From Treponema sp. UBA7590 (GTDB lineage: Bacteria > Spirochaetota > Spirochaetia > Treponematales > Treponemataceae), in NCBI GenBank assembly GCA_002478955.1, contig DLKK01000103.1, forward strand, positions 1 to 21,416: a DNA stretch of 21,416 nt. Direction: 5' to 3'. Each line of letters begins with the position of its first letter. Position 1 is the stretch's first letter. The position numbers and the translations under genes were made by a program. Shown here in pieces: positions 1-7,184 of this stretch. A model generated the notes under the pieces. That model searched no databases. It had not been told where the DNA came from and worked only from the letters and a program-made list of their open reading frames with translations.

Positions 1-39
1 ATACCTTGTTACGCTCCGCATAGCGAATTGTCGCGCTTT

Positions 40-62
40 TTCTGGTAGCTGATTCAATTTCT
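40..62 (-). repeat. Left copy of a 23-base inverted repeat shared with the right window end
   Basis: These 23 bases match the reverse complement of 21394-21416 at 22 of 23 positions; the mismatch is at 51. The copy lies about 30 bases past the antiporter stop codon, and in the antiporter's reading direction it has the same orientation as the right copy has relative to the NUDIX gene. Outward of it, 12-25 contains a small dyad (CGCT, six bases, AGCG), as in some intergenic palindromic repeats. The match is seen directly; a dispersed repeat family is inferred. Confidence 0.6.
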
Positions 63-92
63 ATGTTCAATTAATAAAACTCGAAATTCAGT

Positions 93-1088
93 CTATTTTA
101 TGAAAATGTATGCTGTGTATGCCGCGTAGATTAAAATCATTATTATTCCGCAGGCACGGTTCAGTTTTAGCTTTGGTTTTGCCATAATCCACACGGAAGC
201 TGAACAGATTATAAGAACCGCAAGGTCGATGAAGGTGGCTGATTCAACTTTCATCGGGGTGATTACGCTTGCAACTCCAAGAATCAGAAGGATATTAAAG
301 ATATTGGAGCCGACAACGTTTCCCATCGCAATGTCATTCTGGCCTTTTTTTGCCGCAATCAGCGAAGTTATAAGCTCAGGAAGGCTTGTTCCAAACGCAA
401 TGATTGTAAGTCCAATCAGCCTGTCGCTCATTCCGGCGGCTTTTGCAATGTATGTGGCGCTTTTTATTGTCATCTGTCCGCCAAGAATAATTCCGGCGAG
501 TCCGACTATAAGGATAAGGAAACATTTCCAGAGCGGTAATTTTTTTTCTTCAGTTTCAGCGGTTTCGGAAGACAGGGCATTTTCTTTTTCTGCGGCCAGG
601 AATTCCTTTTGGTTTCTGAACGCAAATTCAACAATCATGAACATATAGACTGCAAAGAAAAGAAGAAGGATTATTCCGTCAGCCCGCGAAATTATATTTT
701 CCGCAGTTTTTGCAAAATAAATGTCCGCGGAGATAAGAATCATAAGAACTGCGCATAGGATTGAAAATGGCAGGTCGCGCACAATAAGCGATTTTTCAAC
801 CTGAATCGGGATGATTGTCGCCGTAAGACCTGCAATCAGCATAAGATTTACTATGTTGGAGCCGACAACATTTCCAATTGCGATTCCGTCAATTCCTTTT
901 AATGCTGAAGTAACGCTTACCGCAAGCTCAGGAAGGCTTGTTCCCCAGGAAACAATTGTAAGTCCTATTACGATTGCCGGAATTTTCAGGGCTTTTGCAA
1001 TTGCCGAGGCTCCGTCAACAAAAAAATCCGCACCTTTCAAAAGAAAGGCAAAGCCTGCCAAAAGAATAAAAATCTGAAGGAAAATCAT
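93..1088 (-). CDS. Calcium/sodium antiporter, CaCA family (YrbG-like)
   Basis: A 331-residue inner-membrane exchanger. The family moves Ca2+ out in exchange for Na+ (sometimes with K+). It has the two inverted alpha repeats that define the family: around residues 48-87 (GTSLPE, then GNVVGSN) and around 231-271 (GTSLPE, then GNVVGSN). The acidic and Asn residues of these motifs form the ion-binding site. About ten hydrophobic segments are visible, with a charged Glu/Lys-rich cytoplasmic loop near 156-186 between the halves. Length is normal for bacterial members. The ATG is preceded by GGAG at 7 bases, and that site partly lies in a small hairpin at 1096-1112. It is the last gene of the minus-strand group and follows the 124-aa unknown gene by 37 bases. 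Ion specificity cannot be read from the sequence. Confidence 0.9.
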   Translation of the reverse strand: MIFLQIFILLAGFAFLLKGADFFVDGASAIAKALKIPAIVIGLTIVSWGTSLPELAVSVTSALKGIDGIAIGNVVGSNIVNLMLIAGLTATIIPIQVEKSLIVRDLPFSILCAVLMILISADIYFAKTAENIISRADGIILLLFFAVYMFMIVEFAFRNQKEFLAAEKENALSSETAETEEKKLPLWKCFLILIVGLAGIILGGQMTIKSATYIAKAAGMSDRLIGLTIIAFGTSLPELITSLIAAKKGQNDIAMGNVVGSNIFNILLILGVASVITPMKVESATFIDLAVLIICSASVWIMAKPKLKLNRACGIIMILIYAAYTAYIFIK

Positions 1089-1095
1089 TGTTACT

Positions 1096-1112
1096 CCAAT
1101 AAAAAATATTGG
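1096..1112 (-). promoter_or_regulatory. Small hairpin overlapping the antiporter ribosome site
   Basis: On the minus strand CCAATA and TATTGG form a perfect 6-bp stem around a loop of five T. The second arm supplies the GG of the TTGGAG Shine-Dalgarno. The stem is AT-rich and weak, so it could melt easily. A regulatory role is inference. Confidence 0.3.
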
Positions 1113-1125
1113 AAATTATAACATT

Positions 1126-1500
1126 TTAGGCGTTGATGGAAAAGAGCGCGCCGGGTTCGGGTCTTGCGCCTGCGACTCCGTTTGGAACTGAATCTGCGGC
1201 TTGCACAGCCTGTCTTATTTGCGTCTGATAATTAGTGATTAGTGAGTCGATTTGTTCCGGCGTTGAATTTTTTACCGCTGCCGGAATTTTTCCGCTTTTT
1301 ATTGAAGAAAGATGATCAATCAGCGTGTTTAAAATCTGGATTTTTGAGATGGAAATGCCGCCCTGTCCGTTTTTTGCAACAAAACCAGAGACGTGGTCAA
1401 AATGTGAATATAAGACAACGGATTTGCTTACAGGCACATAAAGTTTTGACGCATTTGAAGAGGAAATATTTGTGTAGGCAGAACTGATTGAAACTGACAT
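1126..1500 (-). CDS. Hypothetical protein, 124 aa, family not recognised
   Basis: A short soluble protein with no signal peptide or membrane segment. It is rich in Ser, Ala, Val and Ile. The N-terminal third is Ser/Thr-rich, the middle looks helical (residues about 50-65 and 80-100), and the C-terminus is Pro/Gly-containing (RPEPG). I recognise no family or catalytic motif. The ATG is supported by a strong GGAGG Shine-Dalgarno seven bases upstream, which argues for a real gene. That Shine-Dalgarno is buried in a 16-position hairpin at 1506-1547. The gene lies between a lipoprotein gene (74 bases upstream) and the antiporter (37 bases downstream), all on one strand, so it may be co-transcribed with either. 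No function is proposed. Confidence 0.7.
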   Translation of the reverse strand: MSVSISSAYTNISSSNASKLYVPVSKSVVLYSHFDHVSGFVAKNGQGGISISKIQILNTLIDHLSSIKSGKIPAAVKNSTPEQIDSLITNYQTQIRQAVQAADSVPNGVAGARPEPGALFSINA

Positions 1501-1505
1501 ATCAA

Positions 1506-1547
1506 CCTCCGAAATTCAAAGCATTTCTACACTTTAAATATCGGAAG
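1506..1547 (-). promoter_or_regulatory. Hairpin that sequesters the Shine-Dalgarno of the 124-aa gene
   Basis: In the minus-strand transcript the arm from plus positions 1547-1532 pairs with the arm 1521-1506 over 16 positions: 13 Watson-Crick pairs, two G-U pairs and one U-U mismatch. The loop is 10 nt. The 3' arm ends in CGGAGG, so the whole ribosome site (1506-1510) is paired with an upstream CUUCC. The two wobble pairs are G-U only on the sense strand and would be A-C on the other strand, which favours an RNA function. It could be a translational switch, a thermometer-type element or a protein-binding site. Confidence 0.5.
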
Positions 1548-1574
1548 GTGAAAAACAGAGTTTAGAAAAATCGC

Positions 1575-2897
1575 TTAAAGTCTAAGTTTTTTCAGGTCTG
1601 AGTAGCGTTCTTCCATTGTGGCGAGTTTTTTTCCGTCTTCCGCCTGGACTGCATCTGAAAGATATGGGATTATCACGCGGTATTTTATTTTGTTCCAGGT
1701 AGTCGGTTTTTTGTCTGAAACAGAGAAAGTTCCTGCCTGCGGAATATTTGTGAGCATTGCAGGATAATAAACTGGCAGAATGTGCTCGTTCACATCTTTT
1801 AAAGAAGAAAATCCTCCCGCAATTCCAAACTGGGTTGTGTCAAGATTTGTCTTTATTTTGCGTTCAATGAAAACGTGCTGGGTTTCTGTTGTAAAGAACC
1901 ATGAGATAAATTCTGATGCAAGCAGAGCTTTTTTTGTTTCTTTTGCAATTCCCATTGAAATCATGGAATCTTCTATAGGAATGAATCCGTTGTGATTAAG
2001 CCAGCGGAAGTCCAGTTTTGCAAGCTGTGCCGCGCTCATTGAAAAAAGTTTGTCAGATGTGACGAAAGAAAAAAGCGTTCTTCCTGAAGTCACCTGTTTG
2101 TCCGGCGTCTCTGAAAGATATTTGTACACAAAATCGCTTTCAACCTGAGGTGATGTGTTTTCTGTGGAAATCCATTCCTTCAGGTATCTTATTGTCTCGT
2201 TTACAGAATCCTTGTTCCAGGTGAAAGAGTTGTTTTTGTCTTCCCGGAAATTTGCTCCTAGAAGCTGCGCAGTTGTGTATATGAAATTTGAATTGCTCTG
2301 TGGCGCAAATCCGATTGCGGTGTAGTTGCCCTTCTTGTTTTTCTTGTTGAATGCCGCACCGGATTCCCGAAGTTCTTCCAGGGAAATTGTGTAGTTATCC
2401 TTTACAAGGTTTTCGTTTTCTGTTGAAAAAATCATTGCCGGAATATTGAAATTCACCGGCAAAAGATACTGGTGATGCCCGGCAGTTCCATATTTCAGAA
2501 GAGATTTATAAAAATTGTTTGTGGAAAGATATTTCCGGTTAAAAAGAAAATCAAGCGCAATAAAATTCTTTTTTATTCTGCTGTTCTTTAAAAGCGAGCC
2601 GACAATTATATCCGGCTCAAGTTCCCCCGGCTCAGGCGGAAGGTTGTCCGCAATATTTTCCTTGTAGACAAGAATCGCCTTTTGCCTGTGGTTTTTGTTG
2701 TAAAGCTCAATAAATGGCGCAAATTCGCTGTTATCGGTCCAGATTACGAGCCGTTTTTCCGGCTTTTTCTTGCAGCCCGTCAGTGTAGACACTGAAAGAA
2801 CTGCCATTAATAACAGCAGAATTTTTAGAGGCTTGAAGGATTTTTCAAGCATAAGTTGTTGAAAAAAATGGATTTTTTTTGGAACAACATTATGCAC
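1575..2897 (-). CDS. Lipoprotein resembling an extracellular solute-binding protein (family 1 type)
   Basis: A 440-residue precursor. A basic stretch and a hydrophobic segment (residues about 26-38) lead to a lipobox LTGC with Cys42, so the mature protein is probably a lipoprotein on the outer face of the inner membrane. The mature part opens with a typical binding-protein strand (LVIWTDNSEFAPFIELYN) and later has regions typical of sugar-type binding proteins. No permease or ATPase gene is adjacent, so any transporter partner is elsewhere. The GTG start at 2897 overlaps the aminotransferase stop by 8 bases and has GAGG nine bases upstream, which suggests translational coupling. An alternative ATG at 2852 would give a classical 26-residue signal peptide but has no visible Shine-Dalgarno. 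Ligand unknown. Confidence 0.75.
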   Translation of the reverse strand: MHNVVPKKIHFFQQLMLEKSFKPLKILLLLMAVLSVSTLTGCKKKPEKRLVIWTDNSEFAPFIELYNKNHRQKAILVYKENIADNLPPEPGELEPDIIVGSLLKNSRIKKNFIALDFLFNRKYLSTNNFYKSLLKYGTAGHHQYLLPVNFNIPAMIFSTENENLVKDNYTISLEELRESGAAFNKKNKKGNYTAIGFAPQSNSNFIYTTAQLLGANFREDKNNSFTWNKDSVNETIRYLKEWISTENTSPQVESDFVYKYLSETPDKQVTSGRTLFSFVTSDKLFSMSAAQLAKLDFRWLNHNGFIPIEDSMISMGIAKETKKALLASEFISWFFTTETQHVFIERKIKTNLDTTQFGIAGGFSSLKDVNEHILPVYYPAMLTNIPQAGTFSVSDKKPTTWNKIKYRVIIPYLSDAVQAEDGKKLATMEERYSDLKKLRL

Positions 2898-4188
2898 GCT
2901 TCAATTCCTCGGCTGTATTGTAGATTTCTGCGTAGACTTTTTCTATAAGTTCTTTTTCAATGCTGCTGAATGCAACGCGCAGAGTATTTTTGTCAATTGA
3001 GATTGTGCCGATTCCTTTTTCGTTCAGGAGTTTCTGGCGCAAATCTTCCGCGTCAATTCCGTTTGTATGGAAACTCATGAAATAGCCTGAATTGAATGGA
3101 AGTGGTTCAACCGCATCTGATTTGTGTGAATTTACAAATTTTCTTACTTCATCATAGCGTTCTTTCAGGACTTTCTTGAATGCGGCTTTTTCTGCGTCAT
3201 TGTTTGGATCCTGGAATGATTTTAGAATCAGGTTCTGAGAAGGAGTTGCGGCGCATGAAACTGAAGAGCGGATAACGCCCATAAGTTTTTTTACAAGTGC
3301 GTCGTACTGCGCGTCTGTAAAGCCTTTGCATCCGAATGTAAGGAATCCGCATCTTAATCCCCATGCGAAATCTTCTTTTGTAGGACCGTCCGCTTTTACA
3401 GCAAGAATGTTTTCGTGAAGATCCGCAATGTGGGCAAAAAGGCTTTCCGGCTCGATATTGTCCTCGTAGTTCAGTCCAAAATAAGCGTCATCGCTGATTA
3501 CAAGAATTTTTGCGCCAGTTTCTGCTGTTTCCTTTAAGATTCGGCAGAGTTCCCTTGCTTCTTCAACTGTAGGGCTGTATCCTGAAGGATTTTGCGGAAA
3601 GTTCAGGATAAGACGCACTGAGCCGTATTTTTTCGCCTCGTTTTTTACGGCTTCCTCAAGTCCTTCAATGTTGAATTTTCCGTTCTTGAACATTTCAAAC
3701 TGATGGAATTCAGAGCCGCGGCGTGCTTCTGCGATAAGAACATAGTTGTCCCAGCTTGGATTTGGTGCAAGCATTGGTTTTTCTGCATCAACAAAAAGAT
3801 CCATTACGTATGAAAGTCCTGCTGTAAGTCCCGGAACCACAACTGGAAGTGAAGTCTTTTTGTTTTTTAATGAAGGGTTCTTCTTGAGCTGCTTCTGTTT
3901 CCAGGCTTCCCGGATTGCTGGAATTCCTGCGGTTGGAGCGTAAGCAACCAGCTCGCTGGAAGTCATTTCCGGTGCCCATTTGTGAATGGAAGGAAGAATT
4001 GCCGGTTTTCCGTTTATTACGGTTGTTCCGATTGTTCCGTTTGCAACAGAAGCTTTTTGCTTTGCCTCGCCGCCCTGTGCAATGATTCCACGCGGAAAAT
4101 AAATCCGTTTTCCAAGATCAGAGAATAATTTTTCTGCCGATGTGCCTTTTAATAAATCGTTTAATTCTTGTGCTAATGGGTTCAACAT
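2890..4188 (-). CDS. PLP-dependent aminotransferase, class I/II fold
   Basis: A 432-residue cytoplasmic enzyme of PLP fold type I. The landmarks are in order: the cofactor-binding Asn in NFPQNPSGY (about 196-204), the Asp/Tyr segment SDDAYFGL (232-239) that contacts the pyridine ring, the Schiff-base lysine in DGPTKEDF (K271), and the phosphate/substrate Arg region GLRCGF (277-282). The wording around the lysine differs from the usual S-x-S-K of aspartate aminotransferases, so this is a divergent subgroup and its substrate cannot be assigned. The ATG at 4188 lacks a Shine-Dalgarno. A strong promoter ends only 10 bases upstream, so the transcript is probably almost leaderless. It heads the minus-strand group and its stop overlaps the start of the lipoprotein gene. 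Confidence 0.88.
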   Translation of the reverse strand: MLNPLAQELNDLLKGTSAEKLFSDLGKRIYFPRGIIAQGGEAKQKASVANGTIGTTVINGKPAILPSIHKWAPEMTSSELVAYAPTAGIPAIREAWKQKQLKKNPSLKNKKTSLPVVVPGLTAGLSYVMDLFVDAEKPMLAPNPSWDNYVLIAEARRGSEFHQFEMFKNGKFNIEGLEEAVKNEAKKYGSVRLILNFPQNPSGYSPTVEEARELCRILKETAETGAKILVISDDAYFGLNYEDNIEPESLFAHIADLHENILAVKADGPTKEDFAWGLRCGFLTFGCKGFTDAQYDALVKKLMGVIRSSVSCAATPSQNLILKSFQDPNNDAEKAAFKKVLKERYDEVRKFVNSHKSDAVEPLPFNSGYFMSFHTNGIDAEDLRQKLLNEKGIGTISIDKNTLRVAFSSIEKELIEKVYAEIYNTAEELKRA

Positions 4189-4198
4189 GATAAATTAA

Positions 4199-4227
4199 AT
4201 TATAATGATTTTATAAATCAATGTAAA
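4199..4227 (-). promoter_or_regulatory. Promoter of the aminotransferase gene
   Basis: On the minus strand TTTACA (4227-4222) and TATAAT (4204-4199) are 17 bases apart, matching the sigma-70 consensus at 5/6 and 6/6. Transcription should begin near 4192, about four bases before the ATG at 4188. Confidence 0.7.
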
Positions 4228-4232
4228 TCAAT
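4206..4232. repeat. Operator-like repeats between aminotransferase and moxR
   Basis: TGATTT (4206-4211) and AAATCA (4215-4220) form an inverted repeat with a 3-base gap. The nine bases TAAATCAAT occur at 4214-4222 and again at 4224-4232, exactly 10 bases apart. They cover the spacer and -35 of the aminotransferase promoter and lie just upstream of moxR. The arrangement suits a DNA-binding regulator; none is encoded nearby. Confidence 0.45.
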
Positions 4233-4263
4233 ATTGTATATTTATGCATTTTAGGTGTGAAAA

Positions 4264-5253
4264 ATGGAAAAAAATAACATAAATCTTGTTGAACTTGAAA
4301 ATTGTAGAAAACTTGTTGAAAAATGCCGTGAAGAGGCAAAGAAACGTCTTGTTGGTCAGGAATATCTTATTGACGGAATTTTAACGGCTTTTGTTGCTGG
4401 CGGCCATGTTCTTGTTGAAGGCGTTCCGGGGCTTGCAAAGACTCTTGCGGTAAAGACTTTTGCGGAAATCAGCGGACTTGATTTTAAGCGGATTCAGTTT
4501 ACCCCGGATCTTTTGCCGGCGGATGTAAGCGGAACTCTTATCTATGAGCAGGGAAAAGGAACTTTCAGCGTGCGCAAGGGTCCGGTTTTTTCAAATGTGG
4601 TTCTTGCTGATGAAATTAACCGCGCTCCTGCAAAGGTTCAGTCTGCAATGCTTGAGGCAATGGAAGAAAAGCAGGTTACAATCGGGGAGGAGACTTACAA
4701 GTTGCCTGAGCCATTCTTTGTTCTTGCCACACAAAACCCGATTGAGCAGGAAGGAACTTATAATCTTCCTGAAGCTGAGCTTGACCGGTTCCTTTTAAAG
4801 CTCAATGTTACTTATCCTACTGCGGAAGAAGAAGTTGAGATTGTGAAAACCCAGGGAGCGGCTTCAAAAGTTCCTGTCAACCAGGTTCTTACAGCAAGGG
4901 ATTTGCTTAATTTCAGGGAGATGAATTCCTTGATTGCCTGCGATAATAAGATTGTTGAATATATTGTGCAACTGATTTCTGTTACACGTCCAAATTTAAA
5001 GAAAAAAACTGAGCATGACATTACGCGCTACATAACTTTCGGTGCTTCCCCACGTGCGGGAATCGCTCTTCTTCAGTGCGCAAAAGCCACCGCGCTTCTT
5101 GCCGGTCGTTCTTTTGTCCTTCCGGAAGATGTGAAGAAAGTGGCGCCGCTTGTGTTGCGTCACAGAATTGTTCTTTCTTACGAGGCGGCTGCGGACAATA
5201 TTTCCGCAGATGAAATCATTGCCAAAATTCTTGATTTTATTCCGGTTCCTTAA
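4264..5253 (+). CDS. MoxR-family AAA+ ATPase
   Basis: A 329-residue cytoplasmic ATPase of the MoxR class, chaperone-like ATPases thought to remodel or activate VWA-domain partners. Walker A GVPGLAKT is at residues 53-60, the MoxR signature QFTPDLLPADVSG at 78-90, Walker B VVLADEINRAP at 112-122, and the sensor-1 region LATQNP at 154-159, followed by AELDRF. Length is typical. The ATG has AGGTG six bases upstream. It is the first gene of the Bat operon and is followed after 9 bases by the DUF58 gene, the usual order in this family of loci. Its promoter was not clearly identified: weak -10-like sequences lie around 4237-4242 and share the region with the divergent aminotransferase promoter. Confidence 0.95.
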   Translation: MEKNNINLVELENCRKLVEKCREEAKKRLVGQEYLIDGILTAFVAGGHVLVEGVPGLAKTLAVKTFAEISGLDFKRIQFTPDLLPADVSGTLIYEQGKGTFSVRKGPVFSNVVLADEINRAPAKVQSAMLEAMEEKQVTIGEETYKLPEPFFVLATQNPIEQEGTYNLPEAELDRFLLKLNVTYPTAEEEVEIVKTQGAASKVPVNQVLTARDLLNFREMNSLIACDNKIVEYIVQLISVTRPNLKKKTEHDITRYITFGASPRAGIALLQCAKATALLAGRSFVLPEDVKKVAPLVLRHRIVLSYEAAADNISADEIIAKILDFIPVP

Positions 5254-5262
5254 GGAAAAATT

Positions 5263-6174
5263 ATGGAACATTTGCTTTCCGGATCGAAAGATTCGTTGTT
5301 TCAAAAAGCCACATATCTTCGCATCGCAGCACGGAAACTTGCAGACAGCATGAAAAGCGGCGGATTCCGTTCGCTTTACCGTGGCCAGGGGATTGAATTT
5401 TCCGGTGTGCGCGAATATCTGCGCGGTGATGATGTCCGTTCAATCGACTGGAACGTTACTGCCCGCATGGGAAAACCGTTTGTGAAAATGTTTGCCGAAG
5501 AGCATGAGCTTGAAGTTTTTTTGATAGTTGACCGTTCTGCTTCAATGTTTACAGGCTCAAAAGGAAAGGTTAAATATGAGACCGCTGCGGAAGTTGCCGC
5601 GCTTTTGGCTTTGGCAGGCGAGCTGAACGAAAGCCCGGTCGGTGCAGTTTTTTTTGACGGAAGAATTCATTTTTCCTGCGTGCCAGAGTCCGGCAGGGAA
5701 CGCACAATGCATATTCTTTCAAAACTGGATGAATTTAATGGTGCGGTAAAAGGTTCTGTTCTTGGAAATGCGATTACAGGTGCGGTGAAAATGTTAAAGC
5801 ATCATTCTCTTGTCTTTGTTATTTCTGATTTTAGGAATTCTGGCTGGGAAGATCCTTTCAAGCTTTTGTGCCAGAAAAATGATGTTGCCGCAATCCGCAT
5901 TGCAGATTCGACTGACTGGGAATTGCCGGACGCAGGTGCCTTTGAATTTACTGACAATGAAACGAACGTGCGCATGGTTTTGCCGACTTCATCGCAGGAT
6001 TTCAAGTCTGCGTGGCGCGATGCCTACAGGCGAAGAACTGCCCGACTGGAAGATTTTTGCGCTCGCCGGGGAGCTGGTTTTGTCTCGGTTTCCACGGAAG
6101 AAGACGTGGTCCGTATTCTTTTGAATTTTTTTGCTTCAAGAAATTCTGGAAACTACAGATGGGGAGGCCGATAA
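5263..6174 (+). CDS. DUF58 domain protein (VWA-like, MoxR partner)
   Basis: A 303-residue protein. The DUF58 signature is clear: GIEFSGVREYLRGDDVRSIDW at about 43-63, then TAR and VKMF. A VWA-type metal site follows (DRSASM, residues 90-95), and a second VWA element, VISDF, is near 186-190. No membrane segment is visible, so it is likely cytoplasmic or membrane-associated through partners. It starts 9 bases after moxR with AAGGA upstream, and its stop is 2 bases before the TTG of the next gene. DUF58 proteins next to MoxR are thought to be its substrates or partners; the biochemical role is not established. Confidence 0.9.
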   Translation: MEHLLSGSKDSLFQKATYLRIAARKLADSMKSGGFRSLYRGQGIEFSGVREYLRGDDVRSIDWNVTARMGKPFVKMFAEEHELEVFLIVDRSASMFTGSKGKVKYETAAEVAALLALAGELNESPVGAVFFDGRIHFSCVPESGRERTMHILSKLDEFNGAVKGSVLGNAITGAVKMLKHHSLVFVISDFRNSGWEDPFKLLCQKNDVAAIRIADSTDWELPDAGAFEFTDNETNVRMVLPTSSQDFKSAWRDAYRRRTARLEDFCARRGAGFVSVSTEEDVVRILLNFFASRNSGNYRWGGR

Positions 6175-6176
6175 TT

Positions 6177-7184
6177 TTGAGACTTTTTAGACGGATTTTG
6201 TTTTTTTGCGCCGCATTTTTTGCTTCCCGGAATTTTTTCTCGCAGACTGAAACCAGCCAGATGGTTCTGCCAAAACGGATTTTTGTAGGTGACACAGCGG
6301 AACTTCATTATACATTCAACTCAAATGTGGATTTTTTTCCGAATGAGGAAAATCTTGACGAAAAGCCGCTGATTTTTGAAAAATTGCCTTTCGATTTTGA
6401 CAACGAGAATTTTACGCTTCAAAAAGCTGTGATTCAAAAAAATGGATTGCTTTACACGGTTGTTCTGACTTTTACTCCGTGGAAAGTCGGAATTCTGGAT
6501 TTTCCGCAGTTTGACCTTCTTTCTGCTGTCTTTGGAAACACAAATCCTGTTCCTTTTTTGATTGATCCTAAGCCGGTTGAGATTTCTTCCATAATAACAA
6601 AAGATGAGGATTCTTCTCTCCGTGGCATAAAAGGACCGCTCCTTTTTCCTGGAACGATTTATGTGATATATGCGGCAGTTTTGCTTCTTGTTGCACTTCT
6701 TATAATTATTTTGCATACAGTTTTAAAGTGGCAGGAGATTTCCTTAAAGCTCAAACAGAGGAAAACTCTTCGGATGTATGCTAAAAATGCAAGAAATGCA
6801 CTTCGCCAATTCAGGAAACTTGAAAAAAATTCCCTGCGTATAAATGATGTTGCGTTTTGCCTTGCGGTCCAGCAGATTTTCAGATATTACCTTACGGTTC
6901 GTTTCGGAAGAAAATTTGACGCGCTTTCTACAGAACAGATTTCTTCTGCGTTCGATGAACTTACAGGCGGAACGATGAGCGATTTTCTGCGCGAAAATGT
7001 AAGTTCTGTGCAGGAGATTTTCCGGCGCGCGGATTACATCCGTTTTGCACACGGTTCGCTCGACTCAAAAAGGGAACCGTCGCAGGTTTATGCCGCGGAG
7101 CTTCAGCCGGATGAACGCGCAATGATGATTGCAAATTCCCGTACTATAATAAAAGCCTTTGAAACTGGAGGGGAAAATGCCTGA
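6177..7184 (+). CDS. Single-pass membrane protein of the Bat operon
   Basis: About 335 residues. From the chosen TTG there is a basic N-terminus and a hydrophobic signal segment (residues 4-20), then an extracytoplasmic beta-rich domain (about 24-155, PKRIFVGDTAELHYTF), one membrane helix (about 160-182) and a basic cytoplasmic domain with a helical region (about 190-335). It occupies the slot between DUF58 and batA that often holds a DUF4381-type or BatD-related protein; I cannot assign a family with certainty. The TTG at 6177 is preferred because a strong GGGGAGG lies nine bases upstream and the start sits 2 bases after the DUF58 stop. An in-frame ATG at 6159 is an alternative. The stop overlaps the batA start. 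Confidence 0.75.
   Translation: MRLFRRILFFCAAFFASRNFFSQTETSQMVLPKRIFVGDTAELHYTFNSNVDFFPNEENLDEKPLIFEKLPFDFDNENFTLQKAVIQKNGLLYTVVLTFTPWKVGILDFPQFDLLSAVFGNTNPVPFLIDPKPVEISSIITKDEDSSLRGIKGPLLFPGTIYVIYAAVLLLVALLIIILHTVLKWQEISLKLKQRKTLRMYAKNARNALRQFRKLEKNSLRINDVAFCLAVQQIFRYYLTVRFGRKFDALSTEQISSAFDELTGGTMSDFLRENVSSVQEIFRRADYIRFAHGSLDSKREPSQVYAAELQPDERAMMIANSRTIIKAFETGGENA

Noticed and set aside
6012..6176. Upstream extension of the single-pass membrane protein
   Set aside because: It would overlap most of the DUF58 C-terminus and delay the signal peptide; the TTG at 6177 has a much stronger ribosome site.
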